Shown piece after piece: positions 50,523-63,915 of a stretch of DNA of 64,000 bases. The position numbers and the translations under genes are program-made. The stretch's first letter is position 1. Each line of letters begins with the position of its first letter. Source of the DNA: Acanthosepion esculentum (lineage: Eukaryota > Mollusca > Cephalopoda > Sepiida > Sepiidae); contig OZ038485.1 in NCBI GenBank assembly GCA_964036315.1, positions 80,290,360-80,354,359 on the forward strand, written 5' to 3'. The notes beneath the pieces are model-generated. The model ran no database searches. It was not told where the DNA came from and saw only the letters and a list, made by a program, of their open reading frames with translations.

Positions 50523-51300
50523 TCGGACTTATACAATCTATACAGCCAGGCGATTCTGAGAGAACTAGATGTCCTACCAGGATTTATTATTGGCGGCCAA
50601 AATCTTAACAAAATAAGTTATGCAAACGACACGGTGCTGATAGCAGAGAGAGAAAGAAAGCTACAAAACCTCCTACAGAAGGTAGTGAAGGAAAGCAAAT
50701 GAGACATGAGCAGCAAGAAAACAAAATGTATGGTTGTTAGCAAAAGTGAGAATTGCAAATCGGAGGTATGAAAATCAAACAAGGACGGAAATCAAAATAT
50801 CTGGGAAGTGTTTTAACAGGGAACAGAATGAGCGATACTGAGATCCGAGGCGTCTTGAGATACACAAGAAGGAAAATTTCGCTAGAATCAAGGACAAGAG
50901 AATTAAACTGCTATGTGATAAGTGACATACAGTATGGGAGTGAATGCTGGACAATCTTCTCAAAGATGAAAAGGAAACTTGAAACAACAGAAAGTAGGTT
51001 CTACAGGTGGATGCTGAAGATACTGTGGACTGATCATGTGTGTAACGACGAAGTTTTACGAAAAATGGAATCGAAAAGGAAACTAATACTTAACATTACG
51101 ATGATACAATTAAAGTTTCTATGGCATATAATGAGGAAGGAGGGCTTGGAAAATCTGATACTCACGGAACAGATTGAGAGCAAGGAGGACAGAGGAAAAC
51201 AAAGCATTTCATACTTAATGAACTTGAGTAAATGGATGTGGGGAAAAAGGACTTAGAATAAATAACAGAAAGACAAATTCTAAGAGCTACAAGTGGCAGG
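50523..51300 (+). mobile_element. RTE-like LINE 3' fragment
   Basis: Starts within the reverse transcriptase: LRELDVLPGFIIGGQNLNKI, then the catalytic region as SYANDTVLIA at 50619-50630, so the usual YADD has asparagine for its first aspartate. The frame 50753-51256 carries SKYLGSVLTGNRMSDTEIRG, YGSECWTIFSKMKRKLETTE, FYRWMLKILWTDHVCNDEVL and FLWHIMRKEGLENLIL, the C-terminal blocks of BovB/RTE-type elements. 5'-truncated and dead. It is a different family member from that at 36440-39780. Confidence 0.85.
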
Positions 51301-51672
51301 AAGTTGTGGAATGCCAGGATCGCCTACGTTCTGAGGAGAAACGGCACATGTATATATGTTTCAATGTGTTACTTTTGTAGAAGCCGTTTTCATTTCAACA
51401 TTTAATTGATTTATTCAAGTATTTTTATCACCTAACAAGGAAATTCAGAAATGCACATCCTAGAACGTATTATTTTAGGAACTGTTCCAGATGCTTTTGT
51501 AAACTTCCGAGAAATTTAATTGATTTCCATTAAACAAATTCTGTAATACGAATGTCCGCAATTATCAAAACGGCACACAAATCTAAATTGATGCAAATAA
51601 TTCCCAATGTTCTCGATATTGTCAGCATATTTATTGTAAGTCTGCCGCATTGTATAAACTTCATTATTCTCA

Positions 51673-52020
51673 TTGGCTGTTGATCAGAACTTGTCTACCC
51701 GACCGAAATATCTCCGGCAGTCAACTTCTCAATCATATTATGTATTTCCTTATAACTACAAAGTTACACCCGAGAAAAATGTCAATTTCGATTATATTAA
51801 GCAACAGAACAATATGAAAATGGTAATCTCTTTGGATGAATTTAATTTAAACAAAATCCAACTAACTCTATTTAAAATTATGTACAAAATTAATTTTTTG
51901 TCCAATCCAATACATTTTGAAAAGGGAAAATCCTTCACAGTTGAAATATATATAGCTGTAAACGATATTTATAAAAAAGTGTTAACCTTGGATCCTAAAA
52001 CACTGGATGGTGAATTCTAG
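51673..52020 (+). CDS. Unrecognised 115-codon open frame
   Basis: Open frame of 115 codons with a lysine-, asparagine- and isoleucine-rich, hydrophilic product and no recognisable motif, signal or membrane segment. It lies between an RTE fragment and the relic transporter exon. In such AT-rich DNA an open frame of this length can arise by chance; no splice or promoter evidence supports it. Treated as doubtful. Confidence 0.2.
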   Translation: MAVDQNLSTRPKYLRQSTSQSYYVFPYNYKVTPEKNVNFDYIKQQNNMKMVISLDEFNLNKIQLTLFKIMYKINFLSNPIHFEKGKSFTVEIYIAVNDIYKKVLTLDPKTLDGEF

Positions 52021-52138
52021 TGTTAGGATAATTAAATAAAAACGTAAAAACCATTAGCTTTAATCGTTGAAAAAATGGCGTCAAGTACATGCGATAATCG
52101 ATAATATAAGATAATGTAAGCGAAGAACTCAGGAATGA

Positions 52139-52210
52139 TTATCCTTTGTCCATCTTTTTCACTCCCAAGATGGATGCCACAAATATAACACGAAGAACTG
52201 AGGCAAATTC
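52139..52210 (-). pseudogene. Decayed copy of transporter exon 8
   Basis: Read on the minus strand: EFASVLRVIFVASILGVKKM, then DKG and a TAA at 52141-52139. The true exon 8 reads GFIFTLRIVLVASILGVENL. VASILGV is identical and the DNA around ACTCCCAAGATGGA is shared. The acceptor AG is lost (TC in its place) and the frame stops early. It lies about 100 bp left of the right duplicated block and is a clearly older copy than that block. Confidence 0.75.
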
Positions 52211-54081
52211 GACAATAGAAATGCAAAGACATTTCTCTATTAATTTCAAAGTTAAGGATTGCTATAATACACTGCAATAGAAATGTGTTTGTTGAGCTTG
52301 TTTTAAAGAAACATTATATTACGATTGTTTTATATTCCGGCTTTATTCAAATGTATGTCGTATTCGTTAACGTCCTTGGAATTTCAAACCGAACCCCTTA
52401 TTTAATGCATTCATGTAAATTGTTATCATACCTATGTCCATGATCCAGGTGATAATCTTATATTACATCATACTTCATTGAGAATTCATCTTTTTATGCG
52501 GCGTCTTCTCGTTTAATTGAAGCAAAGTAAAGGATTTCCAGTGTCTGAAGAATGGCCTAATCTCACGCCCGCTAAGTAATCAACGACCTGCTGAATAAAA
52601 GCGTTGGTTCGAGTGTACAGTTATGTTGTGATCGTGAGTCCGATATTTTCTCTGGTTCAGTGAAACGGTTAGAAATCGACCCAGAGAGAATCACATGAAA
52701 CCAGAAGAATGAACTAATAATAGACATAGCACGGGCTGACGAATGGGAACATTTTTACCCTTCTGATCGCTTGAGTTATGTCTTATTTTGTAAGGTTTCA
52801 TCCTGGCACTTACGAGAAGAACAAGCATAGATATCAATAATACGTCGAAGTTTATTTATCATTTTGGAAATACAAGAAATTATAGACAATGCTTGAAAAT
52901 TGTTTGCGAATGAACCTAGCTGCACTAAGTAGCTTTAATTTTTTTTAAATTAAAAGATACACCGAAAGAAGGACCGATTTTAGAACAACGTAAACGTTTT
53001 TATAAGGATGAAAGGAATAACAAGAGAATTAGTTTGAAGAAAGAATGTCTATAAACAGAAGCCTTTGAAGAATTTATGTTATTCAAGAAGAGCTGATTCC
53101 CCGTACGTCATACACCGTCAATGTGTAACTTTGCGTCTATTTAATTCATATGAATATGTCGTTTTGCGTAAGTTACTTACACGTCCTTGTAACATTGAAT
53201 TCATACACATGCATGAACACACACACATTCGCACTCAAACAAACACACACAAACATACGCAATTTTATTGAGATGGTTTCACAGTGGAGAGTTCGGTTCC
53301 AAAGTGGTTCGCTACGGTCAGAAATGGAAAGTTTTAAATGGCACACCGAGCATGTCCCGCTCGACTTGCAATCGGTAATGGCGCTTGTCTAAAAACAATC
53401 CAGGTCACATGATACGGGACATTGTAAAATTTATCTACACATTTTATATGACGTATTTAAAAATACATACGTGAATTGGTACAATGTCTGCGTGCCTCAC
53501 GAATTAACGGAAAAAATTTAAGTAAACAGTATTTCAATCTGAGACTAAGCGCTCAAACGAAACGGAAACAATTCATTTTTAACAAGTAAGATCAAAGCCA
53601 ACGGAAGATGGACTCTCAGCATCAATGTGGAGTCTAAAATGTCTGGAAGAAAATAAAATGAGCTACAGTTTATCAAAAAGCCCGTTTTCATACGAAGAAG
53701 ATGATGTTGTGTATGCAGCGAGATGACGAAATGTAGCGAAAAGAAATGGCGCATATATGGTTCATTTAAATTACATAAAAATATGTAAATATTGATTGTG
53801 AAATTCAGTTGTAAAAATAATGAAAAAAAACATGAGTCTTATGAGACTCATGAATCTGCGTTTTTACCTGCGAAATTTATTTCAGTGGCAATTTATTTCA
53901 AATTATTTTTTACCTGCGAAAATTATTTCAATGGCAATTTATTTCAATGTCTCTTGAGTCCTCGAATGTTTCTTTTATGTGATTTCGACTTTCTTTATTT
54001 CACTCTATCGTTTTCCTTTATCGCTCCCATTCGTTTCTGGACTGCAATATATGAGAAAATTATACACAGTATATAAATAGA

Positions 54082-54084
<3 letters not shown>

Positions 54085-54136
<52 letters not shown>
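54085..54136. repeat. (CT)n microsatellite, right copy
   Basis: Counterpart of 1771-1828, three repeat units shorter. Confidence 0.95.
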
Positions 54137-54137
<1 letters not shown>

Positions 54138-54368
54138 TCTCTCTCCATTCTCCTGCCAATATTTTGAATTTCCCTGCACATTTCCATAATAAAACTTATC
54201 AACATGCATGATTTGTTCATTACCTTCTCTCCTTCATCACGTCGAGCATCACAAATCTACCCTATTTGCAAGTTGAACGATGCTGTGGTATATGCTGATA
54301 TTCCCTTTGAATCGTCCATTAGGAAGGAATTCTCTTATTCACAAGATTTTCTTTTACAAGTGTACTGA

Positions 54369-56026
54369 TTGTACGCTGCTGAAAGAAAGTTTCGATCTTT
54401 TTCTTCGAGACACCCTTTTGATATTTTTAATATTCCTATTGAGAATTGCGCCACAGACATTCCTTCTTGGGGTAAAGCTTTGATACCTTTCTGGAAATAT
54501 CAGTTGAAACCGCAATCTTCTCCGTGGTTCAATACGGCATGTTCAACCGCTACAAACCATACGAATCTCTTTTTCCAGCTGCATAAGCACGAGAGACCCG
54601 ATCACAATAGACGCCGGTGCCTGCTTCTAATACTTGTGAACGTGTTCTCAAAAAGGCTCTCTATTTGCTGATAGCATGAGGCACCGTATAGTCTATAATA
54701 CGTTTGCCTCTCATAACTATTGGCGGTTGTGTAATAGTGTATTAAATAAGTATAATTCTTCTATCCCTACCCTCTGCACTAAATTTGAAGTTTTAACATG
54801 TTCTGCTGATAAAGCGGAATGTTTTGCTAATAAATTCATTCAAAACCTATTCCTCAGTCATCTGGAAAATCTTTGCCTGACTTCCACTTAGAACTGAATC
54901 TCTATTGAGTGTATTGTATATGATTCCGTCCATGTATCCTGCTATCATCTCTAAATTGGATCTTCACTAAGCATGTGCAATTGATGGTATCCCTACAATA
55001 TAACTTAATAGATGTACCCCATGAATTTTTCTTTCTAAACTCTACAGTAAATCTATTAATACTTCTTGTTTTTCTACTTGTTAGAAATCCTCTTCTGTAA
55101 CTTCAGACTTTAAGAACTCAGGTGACCCGTCTGATCTTTCAAACAAACAGCCTATTAGCGATTTATCACGTTTAGCTAAATACTAGATGCACTAATCAAC
55201 TCTGAATTGGTTATGCATCTCACATTGCAGGGTCTTCACTCAGATAATCAATATGGCTTTCCCTTCTTTAGATCACCTGCTGATGTATTAACGAATATTG
55301 CTGAAAGAGCCTATCAGGCTTTAGATAAGAATATTGAAGCTCGAGCAGTTGCTTTGGATATTTACATGGTATTTGACTTGGTTTCGTATACTGGTTTGAA
55401 CTTATTTAGTCTTTCTTAACAAATCGGTAAATGAAAGTTGTCTGAATCGGCCACTCTTCTAGATCTATTTACATTAATGCAGCTGTTACCTATGATTATC
55501 TCATTGGACTTTCGTTGTTCTTAATTTTCATCAATGGCGTTCATAATGTCATGCTAAAAAAATTTCTCGTCGAAAGCTATTTTGCTTGTTTATAACACTT
55601 CCATTCGTTTATGCTTTGAATATTTCTGTTACATGATCTGGTGCTCGTGTTATATATTTAATGGTCTTTGATAAAATCCAAAGGATAATCTGATATGTCA
55701 TTTTTCATGAGATGTCATCTCGGCTTCATTCCCACCACCGTAATGTAGCTTCCTTGTGCCGTTTCGATAAATATTTCCATAGTAATTTTTGTGATGAATT
55801 TTATTTTATGTTACTTACATTTTCTGAATGTAAGCGAAGTATTAGATTGGTGGCAATATTTCATCATTTTACAAGTAAAATGGCTAGATGTAACCGTAAG
55901 GTCTATTCTGAAAGTTTTTTTCTATCGCATTTCGCTCTTGTGGAAATCGTCTCCTTGCTTTCCAATCAAATTTGATCTTCAAAAATTTAAATGCATTGTC
56001 AATCGTTATCTTCTGGATACTTAATC
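54369..56026 (+). pseudogene. Decayed Jockey-like LINE, right copy
   Basis: Same fragments and same stops as at 2061-3718, with single-base differences (for example V to A in the frame at 54676, and a V to I change at the end of the frame at 55712). It was already dead when duplicated. Confidence 0.65.
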
Positions 56027-56814
56027 CTTTTTTTTATTGATCACTCCTTAATAATGTTTTTCTTTTTCTTATATTCTTTCAAGCTCATCAACCTCCTGTT
56101 TCCTATTTGGATTTCTATTTGTTCAAAAACAGTAATACATTCTGTAATACTAGTATAATTCTGGTGAGAGAAAAATCATTTTTTCTACCATTTCATGGAC
56201 AATTAAAGATTTTGACCTGGGGAAGATCCTGAAGTTTGGCTACAGTTCCAAATAAAATTGTAAATTAGCTTTTCTTTATATATAGGCTTTTTTACATTCA
56301 TGTTAAAAAAATTGTTATTAGAAAAAACACAGTTCTATTTTTAATTCAAATTTTAACTCCATGAAAGTATTTCTAAAAATTTATCATTCAAAACTATAAA
56401 ACAGGAATGTCCGATAGGCCCTTCAAAGTAAAATCGATAAACGATAAATATTGCATTACATTAGTTTTAATACAATTATATCAGTTTTTATAATGTTTTA
56501 AATATAAAATTCTTCTTCTAAATAGACAATCTAATAAATAAATAGTGTTTATTGTTTGTGCTGTCAATTCTCAAGAACAAGTATAATGCATGAATTCAGT
56601 TTTATATGTTTAGGTTTTATTACAATTTTAAACACCGCTTTTTAAAGTACAAACATTGCCGAGAGTAATGGTCGGTATCAAAGGCGAAATCGTCCTTTTG
56701 ACACATCGGTTTATATTAGGCACGAACGTTCTTGTTTGCAAAATAAAAACAGTATCTTCTTACTTTCTGGGATCATAGATGAAATAAAAAGTGTTAATGC
56801 AGAATGTATCACTA

Positions 56815-56850
56815 GGATAATTCTTTGTTAATTTGCTTATTATTTGCTTG
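56815..56850. other. Deletion junction in the right copy
   Basis: Left-copy base about 4531 is joined to about 7850. The joined sequences share CTT at the breakpoint, and an extra ATTATTTGCTT follows GTTAATTTGCTT, which looks like a short templated duplication at the join. Net loss against the left copy is about 3308 bp. Confidence 0.8.
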
Positions 56851-57022
56851 GGTTAATTTATTTTACTTGTTTTTTTATATTTTTTTTGTCTATTTTTGTT
56901 TATTATTTTCAGTTTTCGATTTTTAAGTAACGTAGTAAAATTTTGTTTTCGTGTCTGCATTTTGAGATGTGCTCAGATCGTTCATTTAGTTATTTTATTT
57001 CGGTCTGAGAAGGTAATAATAC

Positions 57023-57545
57023 CTATTTTTTCCTCCAAGCAAATTTTGCAGGCTTTGGATTGCTTGTTATAAGCTGATAATCTTTTCCGTATTTTCCATA
57101 TTTTGGGTTGTTTTTAATTTCCCAGATATACTTAGAAAGCATTGTGCTGTTCGTGTATTTACTATTTTTGAAATATGTTTTGTGTGCATAGTTTCTTCGT
57201 TTCCAGGGTCTTTCAATTACTCCTATGTATACTTTTTCTTCATTATTTGCTGATCTTTCCGTAGCTTGGTATATTACGTTATTTTTTAAGCAATTATCGT
57301 TTAAGGGACATTCCTTGTTTATTCTACAGTTACAGGTGGATTTCATTTTTTCGGGTGGTTTGTTGATAATTTTTCTTTTGTGCTTTTTTATTATTTGTGC
57401 TATGTTCTCAGTGCAACTGGAGATGATTTTTACAGTGTTCTTATTGAATATTAAGTGCTTGTTTAAGAGTTTGAAGAATATTTTACAAAAACGTAAAAAC
57501 AATCGTAGGTAAAATATTCTTCAAACTCTTAAGCAAACACTTCCC
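57023..57545 (-). pseudogene. Penelope-like GIY-YIG fragment and inverted junction, right copy
   Basis: Counterpart of 8037-8516 (frame 57023-57502), with changes such as ECPLNDNC for ECLSNDNC. ECPLNDNC restores the proline expected in the family's cysteine cluster, so the left copy carries the derived state there. The inverted junction with the plus-strand piece lies at about 57452-57545. The same frame change before the ACKICLEEKI end is present. Confidence 0.8.
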
Positions 57546-58272
57546 GGAATCAAGCAATCTACACAAAATATTCAATAAAAAAAGGTTTATTGTTGTTTAA
57601 ACGCATTTCTTGCTTGTTTGCCTTATTTTGTATACTTTTTCGGGTCTTTGCTTGTATAACCGTTGTTATCTGTATTAATTTTGTGTATATGTAATTTTCT
57701 TTTCTTTTTCTAAAGTTTTAGTTGTTTTGTGACCAGTTGTTAATGTTTCTTCTTGTCAAATCTCTTTGAATTAATTTTATTTGTCTGAAAATTTTACAGA
57801 TTTTTGGTTCTATTTAAAAGAAAAAAGACCCCCCTTTTAAAAAAATGGTTCCAAAAATCTTTTCGGGACTAAGAAAAAAAGAAAGACCCACCGGATAAGC
57901 AACATGAATATATGCAGGAGGAAGACATGGAAAAATCGATGGACAATGAAAGGAGCCAATTTTTGTAAGTTGTTGGCGAGAATGTTACCTCCAGCGAAAG
58001 TATGATAGCTAGAAAGTATCAAAATCCTGAAAAAACAGACGAAAATATGTTAGCCGAAAATAGTCAAAATGTACCTAAACAGACAACAGCAGCTGACGAT
58101 GACGACAAAAGCAAAGAGGAAAGAGTAGCAGTCGGAGAGACGTCCTCCTGATGGAGGTCCCCTCCTAAGTGTACAATCAACATTACGGACTTCCTCGAGA
58201 AAGCCAAAAGTTACGCACATCAAAATTTGTCGCTCAACTAAAATCACCGTAATTAAATCTCTAATCTCTCTG

Positions 58273-58923
58273 GTGATCAAACCTCAAAGGGTAATCAAAG
58301 GAAAGGGATATTTCATGTGCGACGTACTGCTAGCCACGCCTGCCGACTGTGAAGCCGGATTCAGTTGCGATCTTATGACAAAAGACTTTATTCTTCGTAC
58401 GGAATATGTAGGCTGGCGGAGAACAATGTATCAGTATTTGAGGTTCCTCCAATTTGGTCAGATACTCAGTGCTTACTCTGACGATCTGATCGGCGGATGG
58501 GGTTTCGAAATAATGATAGAACGGAAGGCCTTCATCTCCATCTCCAACTGTCTGGATGTAGTAGGCTAGAAAATGCCAATTATTGTCACCGGGCATAGAT
58601 CAACTTGCTGGAAGTATGAGCAGACTGGTCCCCTGTCCTCTTCCTGCACAGAGAAGAAGGCTTCTGATATTTTGGCCCCTGTCGATCCAAATCCCCATGC
58701 GACCGAGTCTGTTGCATCCGTGTCACCTGTAATGGGCACGCCATCGATCGGGACCGGCGTGGTTAAACCTCCGGTTGGGTCTGTCTCTCAGCCCCCATTC
58801 CCCGAAAAGCCTTTGTCCACAGTTAGTGCGTTTGCGAAGAAGGAAGCGGGGAATGGCAAGACGTTAGCACTGAAGTCTCCACTGATAAAGACACGCACAG
58901 ACCCACTCTCTCTACAGTTCTAA
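58273..58923 (+). pseudogene. Tx1-like LINE ORF1 remnant, right copy
   Basis: Frames 58273-58569 and 58573-58923 separated by a single stop region; the first reads through YGWRRT-type core to GWGFEIMIERKAFISISNCL. It is the better preserved of the two ORF1 copies. Confidence 0.55.
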
Positions 58924-59374
58924 GAGCAACTCTCCGACCACCTACACTGAGAAACTGTGCCAACAGGGCCTGAAATACGACCCCGCCTTCGAAAAGAAGG
59001 AAAAACTCAGAAAAACTAAAAGAGTCCCTAAAGGAGTAACGGATTCAATCAGCAAGAAATCTTAGTTCATCTTCATCAGCTTTATCTTCATCATCCACAA
59101 AACAACTCCCAATGGCTCCACCTCAGTCCTGAAAACTATAACCCTGACACCTTCCAAACTGACTACCCTGAAGAAAAACGCTCCTTCCAAATTCCCCTTA
59201 AAACCCCACTCCGTCCATAATGCCCAATGCATCCCCTGTTAAAACCCCCAGCAATTCACCCCCAAAAAATACAAACAAAAGAGACAACGCAGCCCTTCCA
59301 CAGACTCAGCAGAGCCTACCAAAGAAAAAAAAACTGAAGCAAAAGTTTCAATTTAATAAGGTGTCTCTTGGCTG

Positions 59375-59979
59375 GTGAGCAAGTCTTTGAAGGCTTCGTG
59401 TACTCTTGTCTTCGCAGATCTGGCGGGCAGGCTTTGCGTGCTGGATGTTACCATAAAGGATAAGGCTCTTCGTCCCATTGGGGTTTATGCGCCAAATATC
59501 CATTCTGAGCGGCCTGCTTTTTTTCGGCAGATCGAGCCGGTTTTGACGATATCTCGTCGGGTAGTTTTAGCGGGGGATTGGGATGCCGCCCTTGACCATG
59601 ACATAGACCGTATAGGGTCAAATTTGGGTACTAACAAAACCGCTGTGAAACCATTTCAGGACTTTATCGACATGTTTGATCTTATCGATAAGTATCGGTT
59701 GAGCACGCACGGGAGGTAATTTGAACTTGGACAAATAGTGGCAGCTCGGCTGCTGGGGTGCGTTCTAGCTACCTCGACCGAATCTTTGTTAGGAGAGTCG
59801 ATGTAGGGCTCTTAGAGTGTCCAATTTTTCATTATATAGTTTATTCGGATCATGGGCATGTACGAGTCCGAGTAAGGTTGGCTGGCTACTGGAAATTAAA
59901 CTGCTCATTATTTGGTGAGCAGGATTTCCAGAATCAGCTGCTACTAATGATACAGGGGGAATTGAAGGGGGGGTGGTAG
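59375..59979 (+). pseudogene. Tx1-like LINE endonuclease remnant, right copy
   Basis: Counterpart of 10428-11062: PIGVYAPN, AGDWDAALDHDIDR, then SSYLDRIFVRR and YSDHGHV. Same stop after STHGR. Confidence 0.75.
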
Positions 59980-60148
59980 GGATTGCCTGAAGGGATACAC
60001 TAAAGTAAAAAAAAATTAGAACGTTTGCTGCTGATTTTAGTCGTCAACTCAATCTAGATAGATTAGTGGCGCAAATGGCCTGTGAGGAAAAAGTCGATCA
60101 GGCAGTTAATCCCGTGATAGTGGGGAAATAGCTTTAGTTAACTCAGAG

Positions 60149-61373
60149 TTGGCCTCCTTGCTTATCAAGAAGAATAAAGCTCTGGTAGTAAGGGCTAGGT
60201 TAAAAAGAATGTCCTCTGAGGCGACGAATATGGCCGCTGAACTACGCGCAGAGGAGAATCGGAGCGCGTCTCGGCAACATATAGCGTGCATCACGCTGCC
60301 GGATAAGCGAACCGTGACTACAAACGTAGGCATATGCTTTTCGGATTACTTTCAGGAACTTTTCACAAGGGGGCACGGTCTGAGCCCTGCTCAGTTCGAC
60401 CCCTATTTAGACGATTTTCTCTGCCTTGAGGCAGCTGAAGCGGCTGGGTGCGAGGGTCCCATCACTGAGTCGGAAATCTGGGAAGCGCTGAAACAGTTTG
60501 GCCTGGATAAGTCTCCGGAACTAGATGATCTCCCCTACGAAGTTTACTTGAGGCAGTCGCCCGTTTTTGTTCCTTTGCTGGAACTGATTTACAGTAACTA
60601 AATGAAGCAGGGGTCTATACTTCAACGCTTCACCGGGCGTGTGATCAAGTTGCTGCGTAAGAACAAGAACGGTGGGGATGGGTTAGATAACTTTCGCCCT
60701 TTAACCATGTTACATACAGAGTTAAATATTTTGGCGAAGATCTTAGCCAACCGTTTGCAGTTTGTCCTGTCTAGTCTGATTGGCTCCGAATAGACTTGTG
60801 CTGTGAAGGACAGGACTATTCACGACAACTCTCATATGGTACGCTTGATCTTAGAACAAGTCAACTGTGAAGCTGCGCTGATCAATTTAGATCAGTCCAA
60901 GACCTTTGATAGGTTTGACCATCGTTTCCTAGAGGTTGTCCTTTCGGCGGCTGGTTTCGGGCCGGACTTTCGCTCCTGGATCCGACTTTTGTATGCGAAT
61001 CCCGGTTCACTGGTGGAAGTGAATAGGGTAAGATTGGAGCCTTTCGTATTGTCTCGCTCCATTCGTCAAGGTTGTTCGCTTTCGCCTTTGCTTTACTTTC
61101 TTGCGTTGGAACCATTCCTTCGCAAGTTAAAGACGAATCCGTTCCTGCGCGGAATTTCCCTGTCTGGTGCTACCACCTCGGCCAGGTATTCTTGCCTATG
61201 CTGATGACGTTTCGCTTCTTGTATCGAGCAGAGCCGGAATTGACGAAGTCAGCAAAGAAATCAATGGTTATGAGATGGTGACAGGGGCCAAGAGCAACCG
61301 CGATAAGTCTGTTGGCTTGCGGTTGAATGTGTGGAAGGGAGTTTCTTCGGTCCTGATCTCCAGTTGGATATGA
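60149..61373 (+). pseudogene. Tx1-like LINE reverse transcriptase remnant, right copy
   Basis: Counterpart of 11203-12427, same order of blocks and same frame breaks; catalytic YADD at 61197-61208. Confidence 0.85.
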
Positions 61374-62113
61374 ATTGGTCGGAAGTACAAGGGAAGACCG
61401 AGATCACAGTTAATCTGTGGTCTCGGAGGAATCTTTCCTTGAAGGGGTGGGCGGAAGTATGTGTTTCACACATCTACCCGATTCTCCTTTATCGACACTC
61501 TGTACTTCCACTTCCATATGCCACACTAATGTCATTATTAAGGCTCTTGTTCTCTTTCTTGTGGAGAGACACAGCCACTATTGTATCTCGGGAGATCTGT
61601 TGCCTTAATCCATCTGAAGGTGGTCTGGGTATGCCTAGCATTGAGATTCGTCAATATATGCTTCGCATCGCTTTCCTAGACCGAATGTGTCGCGAATCGG
61701 ATGAGGAGGGTGCCTTCTGGAAGGAAGACGCAATTAAGGACTTCCCGTCGTTTACCCCGAGCCGAATGCTCCTTCTACCGCAAATGTCATCGTTCTCTGA
61801 AACGCCTCTTATTGGCGTCGGATGGCCTCTCCAACGTCCAGACATTGTCTCGTAGGGCATTATATCAAGTATTAGTCAGGGGGTATTTTCGTGATGAGCT
61901 GATTGACAAGCTCGGTCTTACAAAGCAGGAGGCCCCTGGGTTGAAATGCCTCAATAACGATGAAGCATCACTCACCTGACTGGTGATTAGTGGGGACCTC
62001 TGGGTCGTCAAAAGACTTTTCAGCAGGTTTGGAGAAATATCCAAACTGCCGACACAGTGATGGGTAGGTCGAGAGCATTCGTCACGCCTTCTTTCATTGC
62101 AGGTTGGTAGCAC
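61331..62113 (+). pseudogene. Tx1-like LINE C-terminal remnant, right copy
   Basis: Counterpart of 12385-13167. The 3' untranslated region follows to about 63187 without other features. Confidence 0.7.
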
Positions 62114-63187
62114 CGTTGTGCAATTTTGTTGAAGGCTTCATGGCCCGCATGCTGCAAGTTCTTGGTCATTGAGGCCAGTTCTGTTTGAAACAATGTGGTG
62201 CTACAGATGACGAAGACTGAACAATATGTGTTCTTTTGCTTACTAAGTGTTATGAGAGTCGTGATTTGAACGACGCGTCAGAAGGGATTGTATCATGGTG
62301 AGAAGTTCGCTGATGCTTAAAGAACAAGATCAGTCATGTCAAGATTAAGACTGAAAAGCGGCGACTAACCTCATCAGAATTTGGCAAACGGTGAATCTTT
62401 CGCATTTGTGCGGAATAAAAAGGGCTGATATAGAGTGGCATTTTGATGCCAGTTAGGCATCAGGATTTTGTTCTTCCTGGGTTGAACTTGGGCAACCCAT
62501 CCCGAATTTAGGTTAGTTTTGTTTGTTCTTGAATATTTAGTTTCTTTTTCTTCTTCTTTTAAGTTAGCTTAGCTAGGGTGTGTTTGCTCATTGGTCCCTT
62601 TTATTTCTGTCCCTATTCTCCTTTAGTTTAACTCCCCATCCACGTTAGGGGGTCAGTGATGTCAGTTCTCTGGTAGATGCGGGGCGCTTTTCGTTTCGCG
62701 TGTGTGTTTTTCATATTTGTTGTTGTGTCAGAATGAGTGTGTGTCTGTGTGAGTGCTTGGGAAGAATGAATGTTTCTATATTATTATAATCCGCATCGAT
62801 TTCGTCCAGTTAACCGATATTTCTGCCAAATTGTGTGTGTGGGGGGAAATTACTAACATGATTTTGTTTAGTTTCTTGTAAATAGATTATATTCATATTG
62901 TATATACAAGCGGGGAATTTTTAACTTGTTGTTTTATTCTCCCTCCCCCACACAGACGACGATCTGTACATATGGGGACTATTTAGGATTTTCATTGTGA
63001 CAATGAGGTATTATGGTGGATGTAGTAAGAAAGGTAGGTAAGAATGTGTTGTTTTGGTGTCAGGATTATTGTTTGTATGTTTGGGTCAGTGTTTGTGGCT
63101 AGCTAAGTGTAAAGTTAAGACGGATGAAGACCGTCCTTTTCCCCATTCTTTTTTTAGGCCTTGTGACACATTACAGAAATAAATATT

Positions 63188-63338
63188 GGCCTGACGATTG
63201 CGTCTAGCATGAAACAGCCTGTCGCCTCTAAGTGTTGACTTCAATGTTCACTTTTATATTTATATTTACATACGCTCTATCTCTGATATTGAGCACTTCA
63301 TCCCGTAAATATAGCACTCCTGAAAATTATATTTCTTC

Positions 63339-63409
<71 letters not shown>

Positions 63410-63520
63410 AAACCTGAAGTCTGCGCTGAAGCATGAAAATAGACTGTCGCCACTGGGATTTGATATCAGTTCCCACTTTTATAGCATACTTTAAAACTAT
63501 ATTTTTATCATATATATAAA
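63188..63520 (+). repeat. TA-associated dispersed repeat with (TA)n, right copy
   Basis: Counterpart of 14246-14580; the TA run (about 63339-63409) is 12 bases shorter than on the left. Confidence 0.7.
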
Positions 63521-63809
63521 ATGTCTTTCTAAAGAATCATGGATTCTTATTTTTTAGTCCAATATATATTTATTACTCCAAATTTCGTCTCCCGGCATTT
63601 ACACTCGAAACAAAAGTGCACCCAGGAAGGATTCGAAATTGTCTCTTCCTTTGCAAGAGATACCCCCATCTGTTCCGGCGTACTTTAACCTTTTCTTTTC
63701 CGAAGAGCTTCACAATCAAGTAATAAGATGCTTCGTTTTATTTTTAAAAGGATTTTCTTTCCTCTACTGGAATGCACATTCGAGAAATACAGAAAGACAC
63801 GTTTTTATT

Positions 63810-63915
63810 AATAGGTGTTGTTGTAGTCGAGTGGTTAAAACACGCCGGATCGAACTGAAGTTTCACGTGCACCTGCGAAGGCAGGTTCGAATCTTGTCTC
63901 AGTTCACGTTTTCTG
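63810..63915 (+). other. tRNA-like sequence, right copy
   Basis: Identical to 14880-14985 as far as read: A-box-like and B-box sequences, poor acceptor stem. Confidence 0.45.

Larger units (their letters stand above)
57836..63187 (+). mobile_element. Tx1-like LINE, right copy
   Basis: Counterpart of 8850-14245 with the same layout and the same disabling stops. It lacks a 39 bp stretch of the left copy near 58453, which keeps its ORF1 frame open longer (58273-58569). Small base changes elsewhere, e.g. RKNKNGG for LKNKNGG near 60655. Confidence 0.85.
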
